Both the position numbers and the translations under genes were made by a program. A stretch of 64,000 bases of DNA from positions 2,976,001-3,040,000 of the forward strand of contig NZ_CP073714.1 in NCBI RefSeq assembly GCF_023101145.1, written 5' to 3'. Below, piece after piece: positions 42,153 to 51,569 of the stretch; position 1 is the first letter of the stretch, and each line of letters starts with the position of its first letter. The stretch is from Paenibacillus pabuli (GTDB taxonomy: Bacteria > Bacillota > Bacilli > Paenibacillales > Paenibacillaceae). The notes under the pieces are model-generated. The model did no database searches. It saw only the letters and a list, made by a program, of their open reading frames with translations, and was not told the origin of the DNA.

Positions 42153-42389
42153 TGATTTACACTCCTTATATACGTAGTTGATTATTGAAGCAGGTATGCC
42201 TTTTTTAGATTGAGTCAAGCTTTATATTACCATATATGAGCAACCGCCATACAACTTCAATTCAAGCACAAAAAGAGGAAGCAAATGTCCTTGACTGCCG
42301 CAATGCGACATACCATTAGATAAAGGACAATTCGAACGACTGAATTGCCTTTTAAGCACAGCCATGTAATGGCAGATGGGAGCGCTGTA

Positions 42390-44657
42390 ATGACAAAACG
42401 GGTAGTTCTATTGGAAGAAGGTACGGCAGAGATGAAAGGGCTGATGGGTAGTAAAGGGGCTGGACTTGTGGCGTTGTTCCAGGCAGGTTGGCCCGTTCCG
42501 GCCGGATTCATTGTAACACAGGAAGGCTGTCGCACGTTCTGTACCCGTCTTGCACATCTTTCAGCTGAAGGAGCCCAAGAGATTGGCAGCGCAATTCAGC
42601 ATCTGGAGAAGCAATCCGGCAGATTTTTCGGCGATTCCTCAGCACCGCTGCTTCTTGCCGTCCGGTCAAGTGAAACGTGTTCCCGTGGTACAGCATCCCA
42701 TGCTTTGCTTCATGTAGGACTGAATGATGTGACGGTAGAGGGTTTCGCGAGGCAAACGAATGATCGTCAGTATGCCCTTAATTGTTATCGAATTTTGTTG
42801 CAGGATTATGGTCAACTGGTGCACGACATTCCGTATGCCCTATTTGAAGAAAAATGGGGAGACATCTCGATACTCGATGAAGCGAAGCTGGAATTCGCCA
42901 TCGCGGAATATAAACGCTTAATAGAAGAGAATGGGCGTCAGCCTTTCCCTCAAGATGTGCAGTTACAGTTAAAAGAAGTGATGCGTGCGGTTTCTGATTC
43001 ACAACATATCCGGCACAACTCTCAACAAGAACTTCTTCGTAATCCTTCTCATTTCTCCCATGAAACTCAAGGAGCAGCTGTTCTTATACAGGTGATGGTC
43101 AATGGTGAGCGTGGTGACCGAAGCGGGTTCGGGACGGTATATTCTCGTCATCCAGGTACCGGGGAACGAGGTATGATAGGTGATTACGTTTCTGCTTCTG
43201 CTTCCTGGCGTTCAAATGAAGGACTGGATCAACTGCGGAGTGAAAATCCTGAAGTGTACAGTCTTTTGCAGGATGCTTGCGGTTATCTGGAGTCCCACAC
43301 GAGAGAGGTACAGGAGATCCAATTTGTTGTGGATACAGGGACCTTGTATCTTGTGGAAATCAGTGAAGCGAGGTTAACCTCACAGGCGACGCTGAGGAGT
43401 ACTGTAGACTTCGTGGATGCAGGGGTAATCACCAAAGAGGATGCAATATTACGTATCCAGCCTTGGCATGTAACAGAATTGCTGAAAGCATCTTCAAACT
43501 TATCACCAGAGCTGCAGCTTCTGCTCGAATGGGCTGATGAAATGAAGGGACTTACCATACTTTCGAATGTGGATCATCCCAAGGATGCCGTGAAAGCCCG
43601 CGCGTTAGGGGCTGAGGGCATTGGATTGTGTCGGACAGAACAACTGTTGTTGTCTGCTTCGAGATTTCCTTTTGTACAGAAAATGATTCTGGCAGATAAT
43701 GAAGCTGAGCGCAAACGTGGACTGGAACGTCTACTGCCGATGCAGCAGGCTGATTTTGAACAACTCTTCGAAGCGATGGATGGTTATCCGGTAACCATTC
43801 GATTGCTTGATCCGCCGCTACATGAGCTGCTGCCTGATATTGAAAGGTTAAACGAACGACGTGAGCAGTTGGCTCTCTGCAAATTGGAGGAAAACAGCAC
43901 CGAAGTGCAGGAGCTTGAGCGTGTCATCCGCAGGGTGCTGGAATTGCATGAACAATATCCGTTGCTAGGACAACGGGACTGTCGACTGGGAAGCGTGTTC
44001 CCGGAAATCTACGATATGCAGCTTGAAGCCATTTTTCGTGCAGCGGTGAAGGGCATCCGCCAAGGACTGTGGGTGAGACCTGAGATTATGATTCCTTTGG
44101 TGGGTCATGCCAATGAAATTCAGGTCATGAGAGAGCTGGTGGATCAAGTAGCGGACCAGGTGCTTGGAGAGGAGAAGCGTCACTGTCTTTACAAAGTGGG
44201 AGCACGGATTGAAGTTCCTCGAGCGGCATTGACCGCAGCTCCGATTGCCCGTCATGCGGACTTCTTCTCGTTTGGCACCGATGAGCTGACACAGATGACG
44301 TTTGGTTACAGCCGTCACCATACGGAGAAGCCATCCCTTCATTTTATTGATCCACAACGCTCATTGCTCAGCAATCCATTTCAGGTACTGGATATCGACG
44401 GAGTGGGGCAGCTGGTGGAGATGGCTCTCGTACAGGGTCGAATTCGGAAACCTCATCTAAAAGCAGGCATCTGTGGCGAGAATGCAGCCGATCCGGCTTC
44501 CATTGCTTTTTGCCACCGTATTGGTCTGGATTATGTAAGTTGTTTGCCAGAACAGGTACCGCTTGCTCGTATTGCTGCCGCACAGGCGTCACTCCTTGCC
44601 CAGAAGCAGGACCCAAACAAAAACAGGCAGGACGACGATATATCGACGATTGCGTAA
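42390..44657 (+). CDS. PPDK-like protein lacking the phosphohistidine domain
   Basis: A 755-residue relative of pyruvate phosphate dikinase (normally about 875). The ATG at 42390 has GGGAG upstream and fits the PPDK start. The N-terminal ATP-grasp domain is recognisable (LLGSKGA-like GLMGSKGAGLVAL; LNVGLND-like LLHVGLNDVTVEG), but the residues matching PPDK E323, Q335 and R337 are Q, E and S. The central swivelling domain with catalytic H455 is absent: the linker at residues 365-375 runs straight into LEWADEMKGL. The PEP domain keeps RLLDPPLHE, IEVPRAAL and the Cys in LDYVSCLP, but GTND is GTDE. It cannot be a normal PPDK; the role is unknown. Confidence 0.85.
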   Translation: MTKRVVLLEEGTAEMKGLMGSKGAGLVALFQAGWPVPAGFIVTQEGCRTFCTRLAHLSAEGAQEIGSAIQHLEKQSGRFFGDSSAPLLLAVRSSETCSRGTASHALLHVGLNDVTVEGFARQTNDRQYALNCYRILLQDYGQLVHDIPYALFEEKWGDISILDEAKLEFAIAEYKRLIEENGRQPFPQDVQLQLKEVMRAVSDSQHIRHNSQQELLRNPSHFSHETQGAAVLIQVMVNGERGDRSGFGTVYSRHPGTGERGMIGDYVSASASWRSNEGLDQLRSENPEVYSLLQDACGYLESHTREVQEIQFVVDTGTLYLVEISEARLTSQATLRSTVDFVDAGVITKEDAILRIQPWHVTELLKASSNLSPELQLLLEWADEMKGLTILSNVDHPKDAVKARALGAEGIGLCRTEQLLLSASRFPFVQKMILADNEAERKRGLERLLPMQQADFEQLFEAMDGYPVTIRLLDPPLHELLPDIERLNERREQLALCKLEENSTEVQELERVIRRVLELHEQYPLLGQRDCRLGSVFPEIYDMQLEAIFRAAVKGIRQGLWVRPEIMIPLVGHANEIQVMRELVDQVADQVLGEEKRHCLYKVGARIEVPRAALTAAPIARHADFFSFGTDELTQMTFGYSRHHTEKPSLHFIDPQRSLLSNPFQVLDIDGVGQLVEMALVQGRIRKPHLKAGICGENAADPASIAFCHRIGLDYVSCLPEQVPLARIAAAQASLLAQKQDPNKNRQDDDISTIA

Positions 44658-44761
44658 CATTTCCGTATCCCCTCATGGAATACCAACCCCAAAACTGTTA
44701 TACTGAAATATGCGTTTTGTAAAAGGAACGTAAAAATTTCAGATAAGGGTTGAAAGCGACC

Positions 44762-46699
44762 ATGTTTAATTCCAAAAATAAGCGGATCTCATCACGGACC
44801 TTATTTGCCGTGTTATTCATTCTTATGCTGCTGAAGCTGTCGCTTTTGCGGTATTTCTTTTTCCAGGGTCTGTCCGGCATCGGTTTCGTTACTGACGCAT
44901 TGGGGGCCCTGACCGTGGTATGCATCCTCGATCTGATCGTGCCAAAAACCTGGAAGCGTGCGGTGTACGCAGGTTTCAATGTATTATTCTCGCTGGTATT
45001 GTTCGCAGCGACACTCTATAACGTACATTTCAGTTCGGTTCCTACCTATACGGCACTCAGTGAACTGGGCCAAGTCGCTCAGGTTAGGGGCAGTATCGGA
45101 CCTTTGGTAAGACCGGAGCACTTCCTGTTTTTTGTGGATATCGTACTTGCTCTGCCGATATGGTTGATTTTGCGGAGTCGTCGCACTTCATCTCGCAACA
45201 GCAGTTATCGCGACAGTGGACTCCATTTCGGCAGAAGCCGGAGACGATATTGGGGTAAGTTGGGTGTAGCCCTTACGGCTTCATTCTGCATCGTGCTGTC
45301 AGGCAGCCTCATAGTCAAAGGGGAGTCAATTGATAATGAACTGGTTCGAGCCGAAAATCTCGGCTTTCTGAATTACCAGGTGTCATCGGCGATTCTGACG
45401 AGCAAAGAGAATGAGGCCATTGCGAATGGCAACATTAACGAAACCATTGATAAGATTAATCAACTGGTTAGCAAGTATCCGTACCAGGATAAGTCCAGTC
45501 AAGGCACGGCGATCAAAACGAAATATTTTGGTCAGGCCAAAGGAAGCAACCTGATTGTCCTGCAACTGGAGTCATTTCAAAACTTCCCGATCAATGCTTC
45601 ATTGGATGGCCAGGTATTAACCCCGGTTCTGAATGACCTGGCCAAAGAAAGCTACTATTTCTCTCATTTTTTCCAACAGATCGGACAGGGAAATACGTCG
45701 GATGCCGAGTTCATGTCAAACACATCCATCTATCCAACCGGCGTTGTGCCCATGTCAGCAGGGTATAGTGACCGTGAGCTGCCAAGTCTTCCAAAACTGC
45801 TTGGCAAAGAAGGATATGAGTCAGAAACGTTCCACGTCAATGACGTTACTTTCTGGAACCGGAACAAAATGTATCCTGCGCTTGGATTCAATCGGTACTT
45901 CGACAAGCCGAGTTTCGAGAATGATAAGTTTAATGATTTTGGACCATCGGATGAGGAATTATATCGTGTAGGTGTGGAAAAAATGGCTGCGCATCAGGCT
46001 GCTAACCAGCCGTTCTATGCTCAATTCATTACAGCATCCAGCCACTCACCGTTTACGGTTCCTGCGGACCGGGCGAGAATTACCATCCCGGCCACAATCA
46101 CCAATACGTTGCTGCATGATTATCTGCAAGCGATCAATTATACGGATTATGCGGTAGGTCAGCTGATCAATGAACTTAAGGCAAACGGGTTATGGGATAA
46201 CACAACACTCGTTATATATGGCGACCATTTCGGTCTGCCGGCAAACGATGAGATTACTCAGCAGATCCAGACCAATCTCAATGTTCCTTATGACGGTAAT
46301 GTTAGTCGTTTCAACATCCCGCTGTTGATCCACACGCCAAAGCAAGCGAAAGGTCAAGTCATAGAACAGCCTGGCGGCCAATTGGATATTTTGCCAACGG
46401 TGATGAACCTGATGGGTGTCTCTTTGAAGCAAGAGAAATTCACAGCCTTTGGACACGATCTGCTTAACATGGACCATAATGCGTTCGGTATCCGGTATTA
46501 CTTGCCGACAGGTTCATTTGTGAATAATGACATTATGTTCATTCCGGGTGCGGGCTTTGATGATGGAACAGCCTATTCGTTAAAAACGTATGAACCCGTC
46601 ACGAATTTGGAGCCGTACCGTTCTGATTATGAGCACGTGCTCAGTTTGATGAAGCTGTCAGACGAGTATGTAAAGCTGCTGCCCAAACGTGCACCGTAA
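44762..46699 (+). CDS. LtaS-type sulfatase family protein (lipoteichoic acid synthase-like)
   Basis: A 645-residue membrane enzyme. About five N-terminal helices (from LFAVLFILMLLKLSLL) anchor an extracellular sulfatase-fold domain. Metal and catalytic residues are the Glu in VLQLESFQNFP, the nucleophile Thr in GQGNTSDAEF and the Asp-His pair in IYGDHFG. Known LtaS enzymes transfer glycerol phosphate from phosphatidylglycerol to build lipoteichoic acid. The ATG at 44762 is preferred over TTG 44750. A paralogue such as a primase or YvgJ-like enzyme is possible. A terminator follows. Confidence 0.92.
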   Translation: MFNSKNKRISSRTLFAVLFILMLLKLSLLRYFFFQGLSGIGFVTDALGALTVVCILDLIVPKTWKRAVYAGFNVLFSLVLFAATLYNVHFSSVPTYTALSELGQVAQVRGSIGPLVRPEHFLFFVDIVLALPIWLILRSRRTSSRNSSYRDSGLHFGRSRRRYWGKLGVALTASFCIVLSGSLIVKGESIDNELVRAENLGFLNYQVSSAILTSKENEAIANGNINETIDKINQLVSKYPYQDKSSQGTAIKTKYFGQAKGSNLIVLQLESFQNFPINASLDGQVLTPVLNDLAKESYYFSHFFQQIGQGNTSDAEFMSNTSIYPTGVVPMSAGYSDRELPSLPKLLGKEGYESETFHVNDVTFWNRNKMYPALGFNRYFDKPSFENDKFNDFGPSDEELYRVGVEKMAAHQAANQPFYAQFITASSHSPFTVPADRARITIPATITNTLLHDYLQAINYTDYAVGQLINELKANGLWDNTTLVIYGDHFGLPANDEITQQIQTNLNVPYDGNVSRFNIPLLIHTPKQAKGQVIEQPGGQLDILPTVMNLMGVSLKQEKFTAFGHDLLNMDHNAFGIRYYLPTGSFVNNDIMFIPGAGFDDGTAYSLKTYEPVTNLEPYRSDYEHVLSLMKLSDEYVKLLPKRAP

Positions 46700-46724
46700 T
46701 TGAATTTTTAGTTGTATGAAATAC

Positions 46725-46761
46725 TATAACGTCACTGGCTCAGAAGCTGGTGGCGTTATTT
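46725..46761 (+). terminator. Terminator after the LtaS-type gene
   Basis: ATAACGTCACTGGCT pairs with AGCTGGTGGCGTTAT, with three G-U pairs, then a T-rich stretch. Confidence 0.8.
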
Positions 46762-46893
46762 GTTTATTCATCGTACATCTGTATGTGTAATGAACGTGTA
46801 ATGAGAAGCAGATATCCTTTGAAACTGTAATCAATAATGTTACAATGGAAGATGCAGCCACTTACGATGGATGACGAAAGGAATGATATATAG

Positions 46894-47901
46894 ATGAAAC
46901 TTAGTGTACTTGAACATGGACATATTAATGAAGGACGGACGGTACAGGATACCCTTCAGGAGACGGTAACTCTTGCCAAACATGCAGATGAACTGGGCTT
47001 CTCCCGCTTCTGGATGTCGGAACATCACGGCAGCGGGGCACTGTCGTTTTCCAGTCCAGAAGTTATGATTGCACACGTTGCAGCACATACAGATCGAATT
47101 CGCGTAGGTTCAGGCGGCGTTATGCTGCCCCATTACAGTGCATATAAAGTTGCCGAGAACTTCCGTTTGCTGGAGGCGCTGCATCCGGGTCGAATCGACC
47201 TTGGAATTGGCAGGGCACCGGGTGGAATGCCGATTGCGAGCAGAGCTCTGAACGAAGGAAAGTCATCGAATGTGCAATTCTTCCCGCAGCAGATTGCCGA
47301 TCTGGGTGGATACTTTCATGAACAGCTGCCAGAGGATCATCGTTTTGCATCCCTAGTGGCCGGACCATCCGTAACCACTGTTCCGGAAGTATGGTTGCTT
47401 GGCTCAAGTTCCGAAGGTGCGAGAATTGCTGCGGCACAAGGGACAGCTTACGCATTTGCTCAATTTTTCGGAACGCCGGGCGGGGAGGAAGCGATGAAGC
47501 ATTATCGCAGACATTTCAAGCCATCCATCCTCAATGACAAACCACATTCCATGATTGCGGTATCGGCATTTTGTGCAGAGACCGAGGAAGCGGCCGCTGA
47601 TCTTGCTCGCAGCAATGAGTTATTTTTCCTGCGGCTTGGCCGGGGTCTGGAGCAGAACTCATTCCCATCCCTGGAAACGGTGAATAACTATCCATTTACG
47701 GCCATGGAGATGGAACAGATCCGTCAACGCCGTTCTTTTTCCATTATAGGTACACCGGATCAGGTAAAAGACAAAATTACGGCAATGGCTGAACGCTATG
47801 AAGCAGATGAAGTTATTATTGCATCAGCGATTCATTCATTCGAAGATCGTTTGCGTTCATTCAGCCTGATAGCGGAAGCCTTCAATTTAAAGCAGGATTA
47901 A
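46894..47901 (+). CDS. LLM class flavin-dependent oxidoreductase (luciferase-like)
   Basis: A 335-residue bacterial luciferase-like monooxygenase. Typical signatures are LGFSRFWMSEHHGSGALSFS near residue 33, DRIRVGSGGVMLPHYSAYKV, HPGRIDLGIGRAPGG and VPEVWLLGSSSEGARIAA, with RRSFSIIGTPDQVKDKI near the C terminus. It should use reduced FMN and oxygen on an unknown substrate. AAAGGAA lies upstream of the ATG. It is a single gene, followed by a GC-rich hairpin (GGAACCTTG/CAAGGTTCC) at 47937-47959 without a clear T tract. Confidence 0.92.
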   Translation: MKLSVLEHGHINEGRTVQDTLQETVTLAKHADELGFSRFWMSEHHGSGALSFSSPEVMIAHVAAHTDRIRVGSGGVMLPHYSAYKVAENFRLLEALHPGRIDLGIGRAPGGMPIASRALNEGKSSNVQFFPQQIADLGGYFHEQLPEDHRFASLVAGPSVTTVPEVWLLGSSSEGARIAAAQGTAYAFAQFFGTPGGEEAMKHYRRHFKPSILNDKPHSMIAVSAFCAETEEAAADLARSNELFFLRLGRGLEQNSFPSLETVNNYPFTAMEMEQIRQRRSFSIIGTPDQVKDKITAMAERYEADEVIIASAIHSFEDRLRSFSLIAEAFNLKQD

Positions 47902-47997
47902 TCGGTACTGAACGGGAATTATATTCTGAAATGGCTGGAACCTTGTTTAGCAAGGTTCCGGTTAACTCTTGCGTGATCAGGGAGAGGAGAGATTTAC

Positions 47998-48744
47998 ATT
48001 CGCAGATGTATCATTAGTGATATTCATGGCTGTTACGACGAATTCAATGCTCTGCTTGAGCAGGCAGCATACGATCCGAAGCAGGACGAGCTGATTTTGT
48101 TAGGTGATTATGTGGACCGTGGGCCGAAAAGCAAAGAGGTCGTGGAACAGATTATGCAGATGCAGGAGCAGTATAACATTATTGCGATCAAAGGAAATCA
48201 TGATGCGATGATGGTCAAGGCGCTGAACCATGATGTCGAGGAATATGACAAACACTGGATTCGCAATGGAGGTTTACAGACGCTGGCAAGCTATGCCGAG
48301 GTTTCTTTGGATGATGAGCAGTTGGACTGGGATGTTTATACTGAAACCAAACAGTGGCTCCGTACACACTTCGAACATCATCTTCGTTTTTTGGAACAGC
48401 TTCCCCTTGTATACGAAATTCCTGGTTATATCTTTGTACATGCGGGGATTAATCCGGAGGTGGAGGATTGGCGGACCCAGTCAGAGCGTGACTTCATTTG
48501 GATTCGGGAGCCGTTCTATTCCAGACCAACCTCGCTTAAGGAGACGGTGGTATTCGGTCATACGCCAGTCAAAAACTTGCATAACGAGCCAGGTGTCTGG
48601 TTTGATCCCAGTGGGGACAAGATTGGCATTGATGGTGGATGTGCTTATGGTGCTCGATTGAACTTGCTGGAGATCAGCGAAGACGGAAGTGTGCAGACTC
48701 TTTTTGTGAAAAGAGGAGAGACCCGGCAGGGTCCCGAGCTTTAA
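47998..48744 (+). CDS. Metallophosphoesterase (PP2A-like), apparent AUU start
   Basis: A 248-residue serine/threonine phosphatase-like or diadenosine tetraphosphatase-like enzyme. Frame 47998 gives the metal-binding motif SDIHGCYDEF at residues 6-15, then LGDYVDRGPKS, KGNHDAMM, HAGIN and VVFGHTPVKN, the complete two-metal signature. No ATG, GTG or TTG exists in frame between the upstream TGA at 47974 and the first motif. An AGGAG eight bases ahead points to ATT at 47998 (IRRCIISDIHG). The later ATG at 48097 would remove the first metal motif, so it is not the start. Confidence 0.85.
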   Translation: MRRCIISDIHGCYDEFNALLEQAAYDPKQDELILLGDYVDRGPKSKEVVEQIMQMQEQYNIIAIKGNHDAMMVKALNHDVEEYDKHWIRNGGLQTLASYAEVSLDDEQLDWDVYTETKQWLRTHFEHHLRFLEQLPLVYEIPGYIFVHAGINPEVEDWRTQSERDFIWIREPFYSRPTSLKETVVFGHTPVKNLHNEPGVWFDPSGDKIGIDGGCAYGARLNLLEISEDGSVQTLFVKRGETRQGPEL

Positions 48745-48965
48745 TCCATGTGGCGAATTTTAAATAAATCATGTAAACAAAAGTATATATTACAACTCTA
48801 TTGAAGCTCTAACCTTTTACTTTCTTGAGAATGTGGATTGGTTTACATACCGGCAATGGATCGAAGCTGGGGGAACAGCAGAATTGTGCATTCGTTTACG
48901 GAATGATAATCCATATACATAGGCAAGCCCTGACATGATTTTGTAATTAATTCGCTGTAAAGGGA

Positions 48966-48994
48966 TTGGAATTAAGTCTTATTAACGATATAAT
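48966..48994 (+). promoter_or_regulatory. SigA promoter of the pyrophosphatase gene
   Basis: TTGGAA and TATAAT are separated by 17 bases, with the ATG 66 bases after the -10. Apart from this the 316-base gap 48745-49060 shows nothing I can support. Confidence 0.75.
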
Positions 48995-49060
48995 CAGAAA
49001 GGTATGATTGAAACATTACATTCTATTCATCTAAATCAGAAATGACGGAGGGCTATTAAT

Positions 49061-49993
49061 ATGGAAAAAGCATTAATCTTCGGTCACAAAAATCCCGATA
49101 CGGATACGATCTGTTCGGCCATTGCCTATGCAGACTTGAAAACAAAATTGGGTCAAGACGTTGAAGCGGTTCGTCTCGGCGAAGTAAACGGCGAAACTCA
49201 ATATGCACTGGATCAATTCAAAGTGGCAGCGCCGCGTCTGATCAAAACAGCAGCCAATGAAGTGAACAAGGTCATTCTGGTTGACCACAACGAGCGTCAG
49301 CAAAGTGTCAGCGATATCGAGGAAGTGACGGTTGTTGAAGTGATCGACCATCACCGGATCGCGAACTTTGAGACAAGTCAGCCTTTATATTTCCGTGCAG
49401 AACCTGTAGGTTGTACAGCAACCATTTTGAATAAATTGTACAAAGAAAACGGCGTGGAAATCAGCGCACCGATTGCTGGTCTGATGCTGTCCGCGATTAT
49501 TTCCGATTCTCTATTGTTCAAATCCCCAACATGCACAGAGCAGGATGTAGCAGCAGCACGTGAACTGGCTGCCATTGCTGGTGTGGATGCAGACAGCTAC
49601 GGTCTGGAAATGCTGAAAGCGGGCGCGGACCTGAGCCAGAAAACGATCGCTGAACTGATATCCCTGGATGCAAAAGAATTCGCAATGGGTCAGGCAAAAG
49701 TGGAGATCGCACAAGTAAACGCGGTTGACGTGAACGATGTGCTTGTGAAGCAACCTGAGCTTGAAGCAGCAATTGAGGCGATTATTTCCAGCAAAGGTCT
49801 TGATCTGTTTGTATTTGTTGTTACCGACATCCTGAACAATGATTCCGTTGCATTGGCATATGGCGCTTCCACCAAAGCTGTAGAAAAAGCGTACAATGTA
49901 ACATTGTCGGATAGCAGAGCGCTGCTCAAAGGCGTAGTATCCCGCAAATCGCAAATTGTTCCCGTTCTGACCGAAGCGTTCAACTCGTTGTAA
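49061..49993 (+). CDS. ppaC: Manganese-dependent inorganic pyrophosphatase PpaC
   Basis: A 310-residue family II pyrophosphatase that hydrolyses pyrophosphate to phosphate in the cytosol. The metal ligands are visible in [15 protein letters not shown] near residue 8, ILVDHNE and [11 protein letters not shown] (the DHH motif near residue 96) and in [12 protein letters not shown]. The C-terminal DHHA2 domain ends with the substrate-binding [15 protein letters not shown] gives a strong ribosome site. The length and motifs match the family. It stands alone and is followed by a hairpin just before the IF-3 paralogue. Confidence 0.96.
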   Translation: MEKALIFGHKNPDTDTICSAIAYADLKTKLGQDVEAVRLGEVNGETQYALDQFKVAAPRLIKTAANEVNKVILVDHNERQQSVSDIEEVTVVEVIDHHRIANFETSQPLYFRAEPVGCTATILNKLYKENGVEISAPIAGLMLSAIISDSLLFKSPTCTEQDVAAARELAAIAGVDADSYGLEMLKAGADLSQKTIAELISLDAKEFAMGQAKVEIAQVNAVDVNDVLVKQPELEAAIEAIISSKGLDLFVFVVTDILNNDSVALAYGASTKAVEKAYNVTLSDSRALLKGVVSRKSQIVPVLTEAFNSL

Positions 49994-50056
49994 GAGACAC
50001 AAAATCGACGTATAACGATTACGTCCACATACGATGAATATTCAGTTACAACATCC

Positions 50057-50097
50057 AAGCCTGCTCTTGATCTGTCATAGGTCAGGACAGGCTTTTG
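50057..50097 (+). terminator. Terminator after ppaC, or leader hairpin of the IF-3 paralogue
   Basis: AAGCCTG and CAGGCTT bracket a second stem (TGATCT/AGGTCA), followed by TTTT. The end is only 22 bases before the next ATG, so it may act as an attenuator for that gene. Confidence 0.7.
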
Positions 50098-50118
50098 TTG
50101 TAGGGAGGATGTATTACC

Positions 50119-50610
50119 ATGATCAAAAATGAAAAGATTAAAGCAAGTGAAGTCCAACTGACCGGCCTGAACGGTGAAGATCTGGGTATCATGTCCACTC
50201 GTGATGCGCTTGCACTTGCGAAGCAGCACAAGGTGGATCTGATCTGTATGTCTCTTATGACAAGCCCGCCGCCATGCAAACTTATGGGTGCAGGAGCAGC
50301 GAGGCAGGAAAAGCAGCAAGAGAAGAAGAGAGCTGCAAAATCACCGGATAAACGCAAAGTGAAGGAGATTCGACTTAACCTGCAGATGGAAGACCATGAC
50401 CGGGAGACCAAGGAATCTCAGGCAGAGCGTATTCTGACAAAAGGTGACTCGGTGAAGTTTGTGATTCAGGTGCATGGAGCCAAAGAAGGAACAGCAGGCA
50501 AGGAATGGGCAGAACAGCTGTGTAAATCTCTGGCTGAGTATGGCAGTAAAACGACGGGTATCCAGGTGAGCGGCAAACAGGTCGTTGTACAGTTAGACCC
50601 CATTGTATGA
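50119..50610 (+). CDS. Divergent translation initiation factor IF-3 paralogue
   Basis: A 163-residue protein with the IF-3 fold. The N-terminal domain (IKNEKIKASEVQLTGLNGED, TSPPPCKLMGAG) and C-terminal start (VKEIRLNLQMEDHDRETKES) align well with IF-3. It departs from it in key places: the YGKYKYE linker signature is GAGAARQE, and the KGDKV and rRNA-contact region GRE-type stretch is replaced by VHGAKEGTAG. The gene starts at ATG, not the AUU common for infC. It also lacks the neighbouring rpmI and rplT genes of a true infC locus. It probably competes with or modulates IF-3, or is a resistance or stress factor; this is inferred. Confidence 0.85.
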   Translation: MIKNEKIKASEVQLTGLNGEDLGIMSTRDALALAKQHKVDLICMSLMTSPPPCKLMGAGAARQEKQQEKKRAAKSPDKRKVKEIRLNLQMEDHDRETKESQAERILTKGDSVKFVIQVHGAKEGTAGKEWAEQLCKSLAEYGSKTTGIQVSGKQVVVQLDPIV

Positions 50611-50640
50611 AGGATTATGTGTGATGAACGAAGCATGAAC

Positions 50641-50687
50641 GAAGCCCCGTGGAGCAACAATTGGATTGCTGCTCACGGGGCTTCTAG
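50641..50687. terminator. Bidirectional terminator between the IF-3 paralogue and tgl
   Basis: GAAGCCCCGTG and CACGGGGCTTC form a strong stem with an inner AGCA/TGCT pair. It sits between convergent genes. Confidence 0.85.
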
Positions 50688-50741
50688 CATACATTCCGAC
50701 AGTTCATCTGCCAACAACGGAGCGATATCGTCTCAAGCTGC

Positions 50742-51569
50742 TTAGGCTCTCAAGTAACGTCTGCCGCCAATGCGTACATGCAGCTGTCCCGGTAATACCG
50801 GGGTTGACGAAGCTGTCTGGGAATTCGCGTTAGCGTTCTTGGCATAACGGGACAGATATAAAAAGTCCGGATAAATAACCGTATCCATCAAATAGGCTGA
50901 CACCGTACTTCCGGGGATGCGGTTTTGATTCAGGGAACGAATGATTTCTTCCCCGCTGGCAATCCCGATTCCATGGCCATAATACAGGTTTTCACGCAGC
51001 ATAATGGTATTCTCCCCCTGCCATTCGGGTGTTTCAGGGGAAACGTCCGGGTTTTTGAAATACAATACATCTCCAGGAAGCGCAGAGTCGCTCCCGTTCT
51101 TCTCCGTTAATCGCAGATCGCTATCGTAGTGCCAATCGTAGAGCAGAAGGTCTCCAAACAATGAATTGAAATCCTCCTCCCGAATGCTGTGTAAAACTCC
51201 GCCATATAGGACAATCACTGTCGCTGTTGCACATTCAAAGGCATACAAATGACCATTCTTCCAAATGTCCCGGATTCCCTCCGCAGGTGTCACTACAGCC
51301 TTTAGCTCAAAACCTCCTTGATCATTTCGATTCCAATATGCCGGATTACACCTGGATTTCTCGAATGAGGCAAAGCTGACCCCGCTTCGATCCAGAGCTT
51401 CCGCTGCATTAACCAGGGACTCCCGCAGGTTCCATTCAAAATGAAGATGATCCATGGATTGATATGTGTATACGGTTGGGCTGTTCGTTAGTTGCTGTAA
51501 CCAGTGCCATGCAAAATCAGACCAATCCGAACGCACTAGCTCAATCGGTTGATTCGCAACAATGATCAT
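50742..51569 (-). CDS. tgl: Protein-glutamine gamma-glutamyltransferase (spore coat) Tgl
   Basis: A 275-residue bacterial transglutaminase that crosslinks spore coat proteins through gamma-glutamyl-lysine bonds. The catalytic Cys is near residue 113 in LYAFECATATVIV, matching Cys116 of the Bacillus subtilis enzyme. The conserved LLYDWHYDSDL and the Glu/His of ENTIMLRENLYYGHGIGI are also present. GGAGG lies eight bases before the ATG at 51569, giving MIIVANQPIEL. The C terminus carries about 25 extra residues compared with B. subtilis. Its presence marks the host as a spore former. Confidence 0.92.
   Translation of the reverse strand: MIIVANQPIELVRSDWSDFAWHWLQQLTNSPTVYTYQSMDHLHFEWNLRESLVNAAEALDRSGVSFASFEKSRCNPAYWNRNDQGGFELKAVVTPAEGIRDIWKNGHLYAFECATATVIVLYGGVLHSIREEDFNSLFGDLLLYDWHYDSDLRLTEKNGSDSALPGDVLYFKNPDVSPETPEWQGENTIMLRENLYYGHGIGIASGEEIIRSLNQNRIPGSTVSAYLMDTVIYPDFLYLSRYAKNANANSQTASSTPVLPGQLHVRIGGRRYLRA

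Noticed and set aside
47937..47959. Strong GGAACCTTG/CAAGGTTCC hairpin before the phosphoesterase
   Set aside because: No T tract follows, so I did not list it as a terminator; it may still affect the mRNA.
48897..48922. Fur-like half site GAATGATAATCC ahead of ppaC
   Set aside because: Only one half matches the palindrome, and the nearby gene has no known link to iron.
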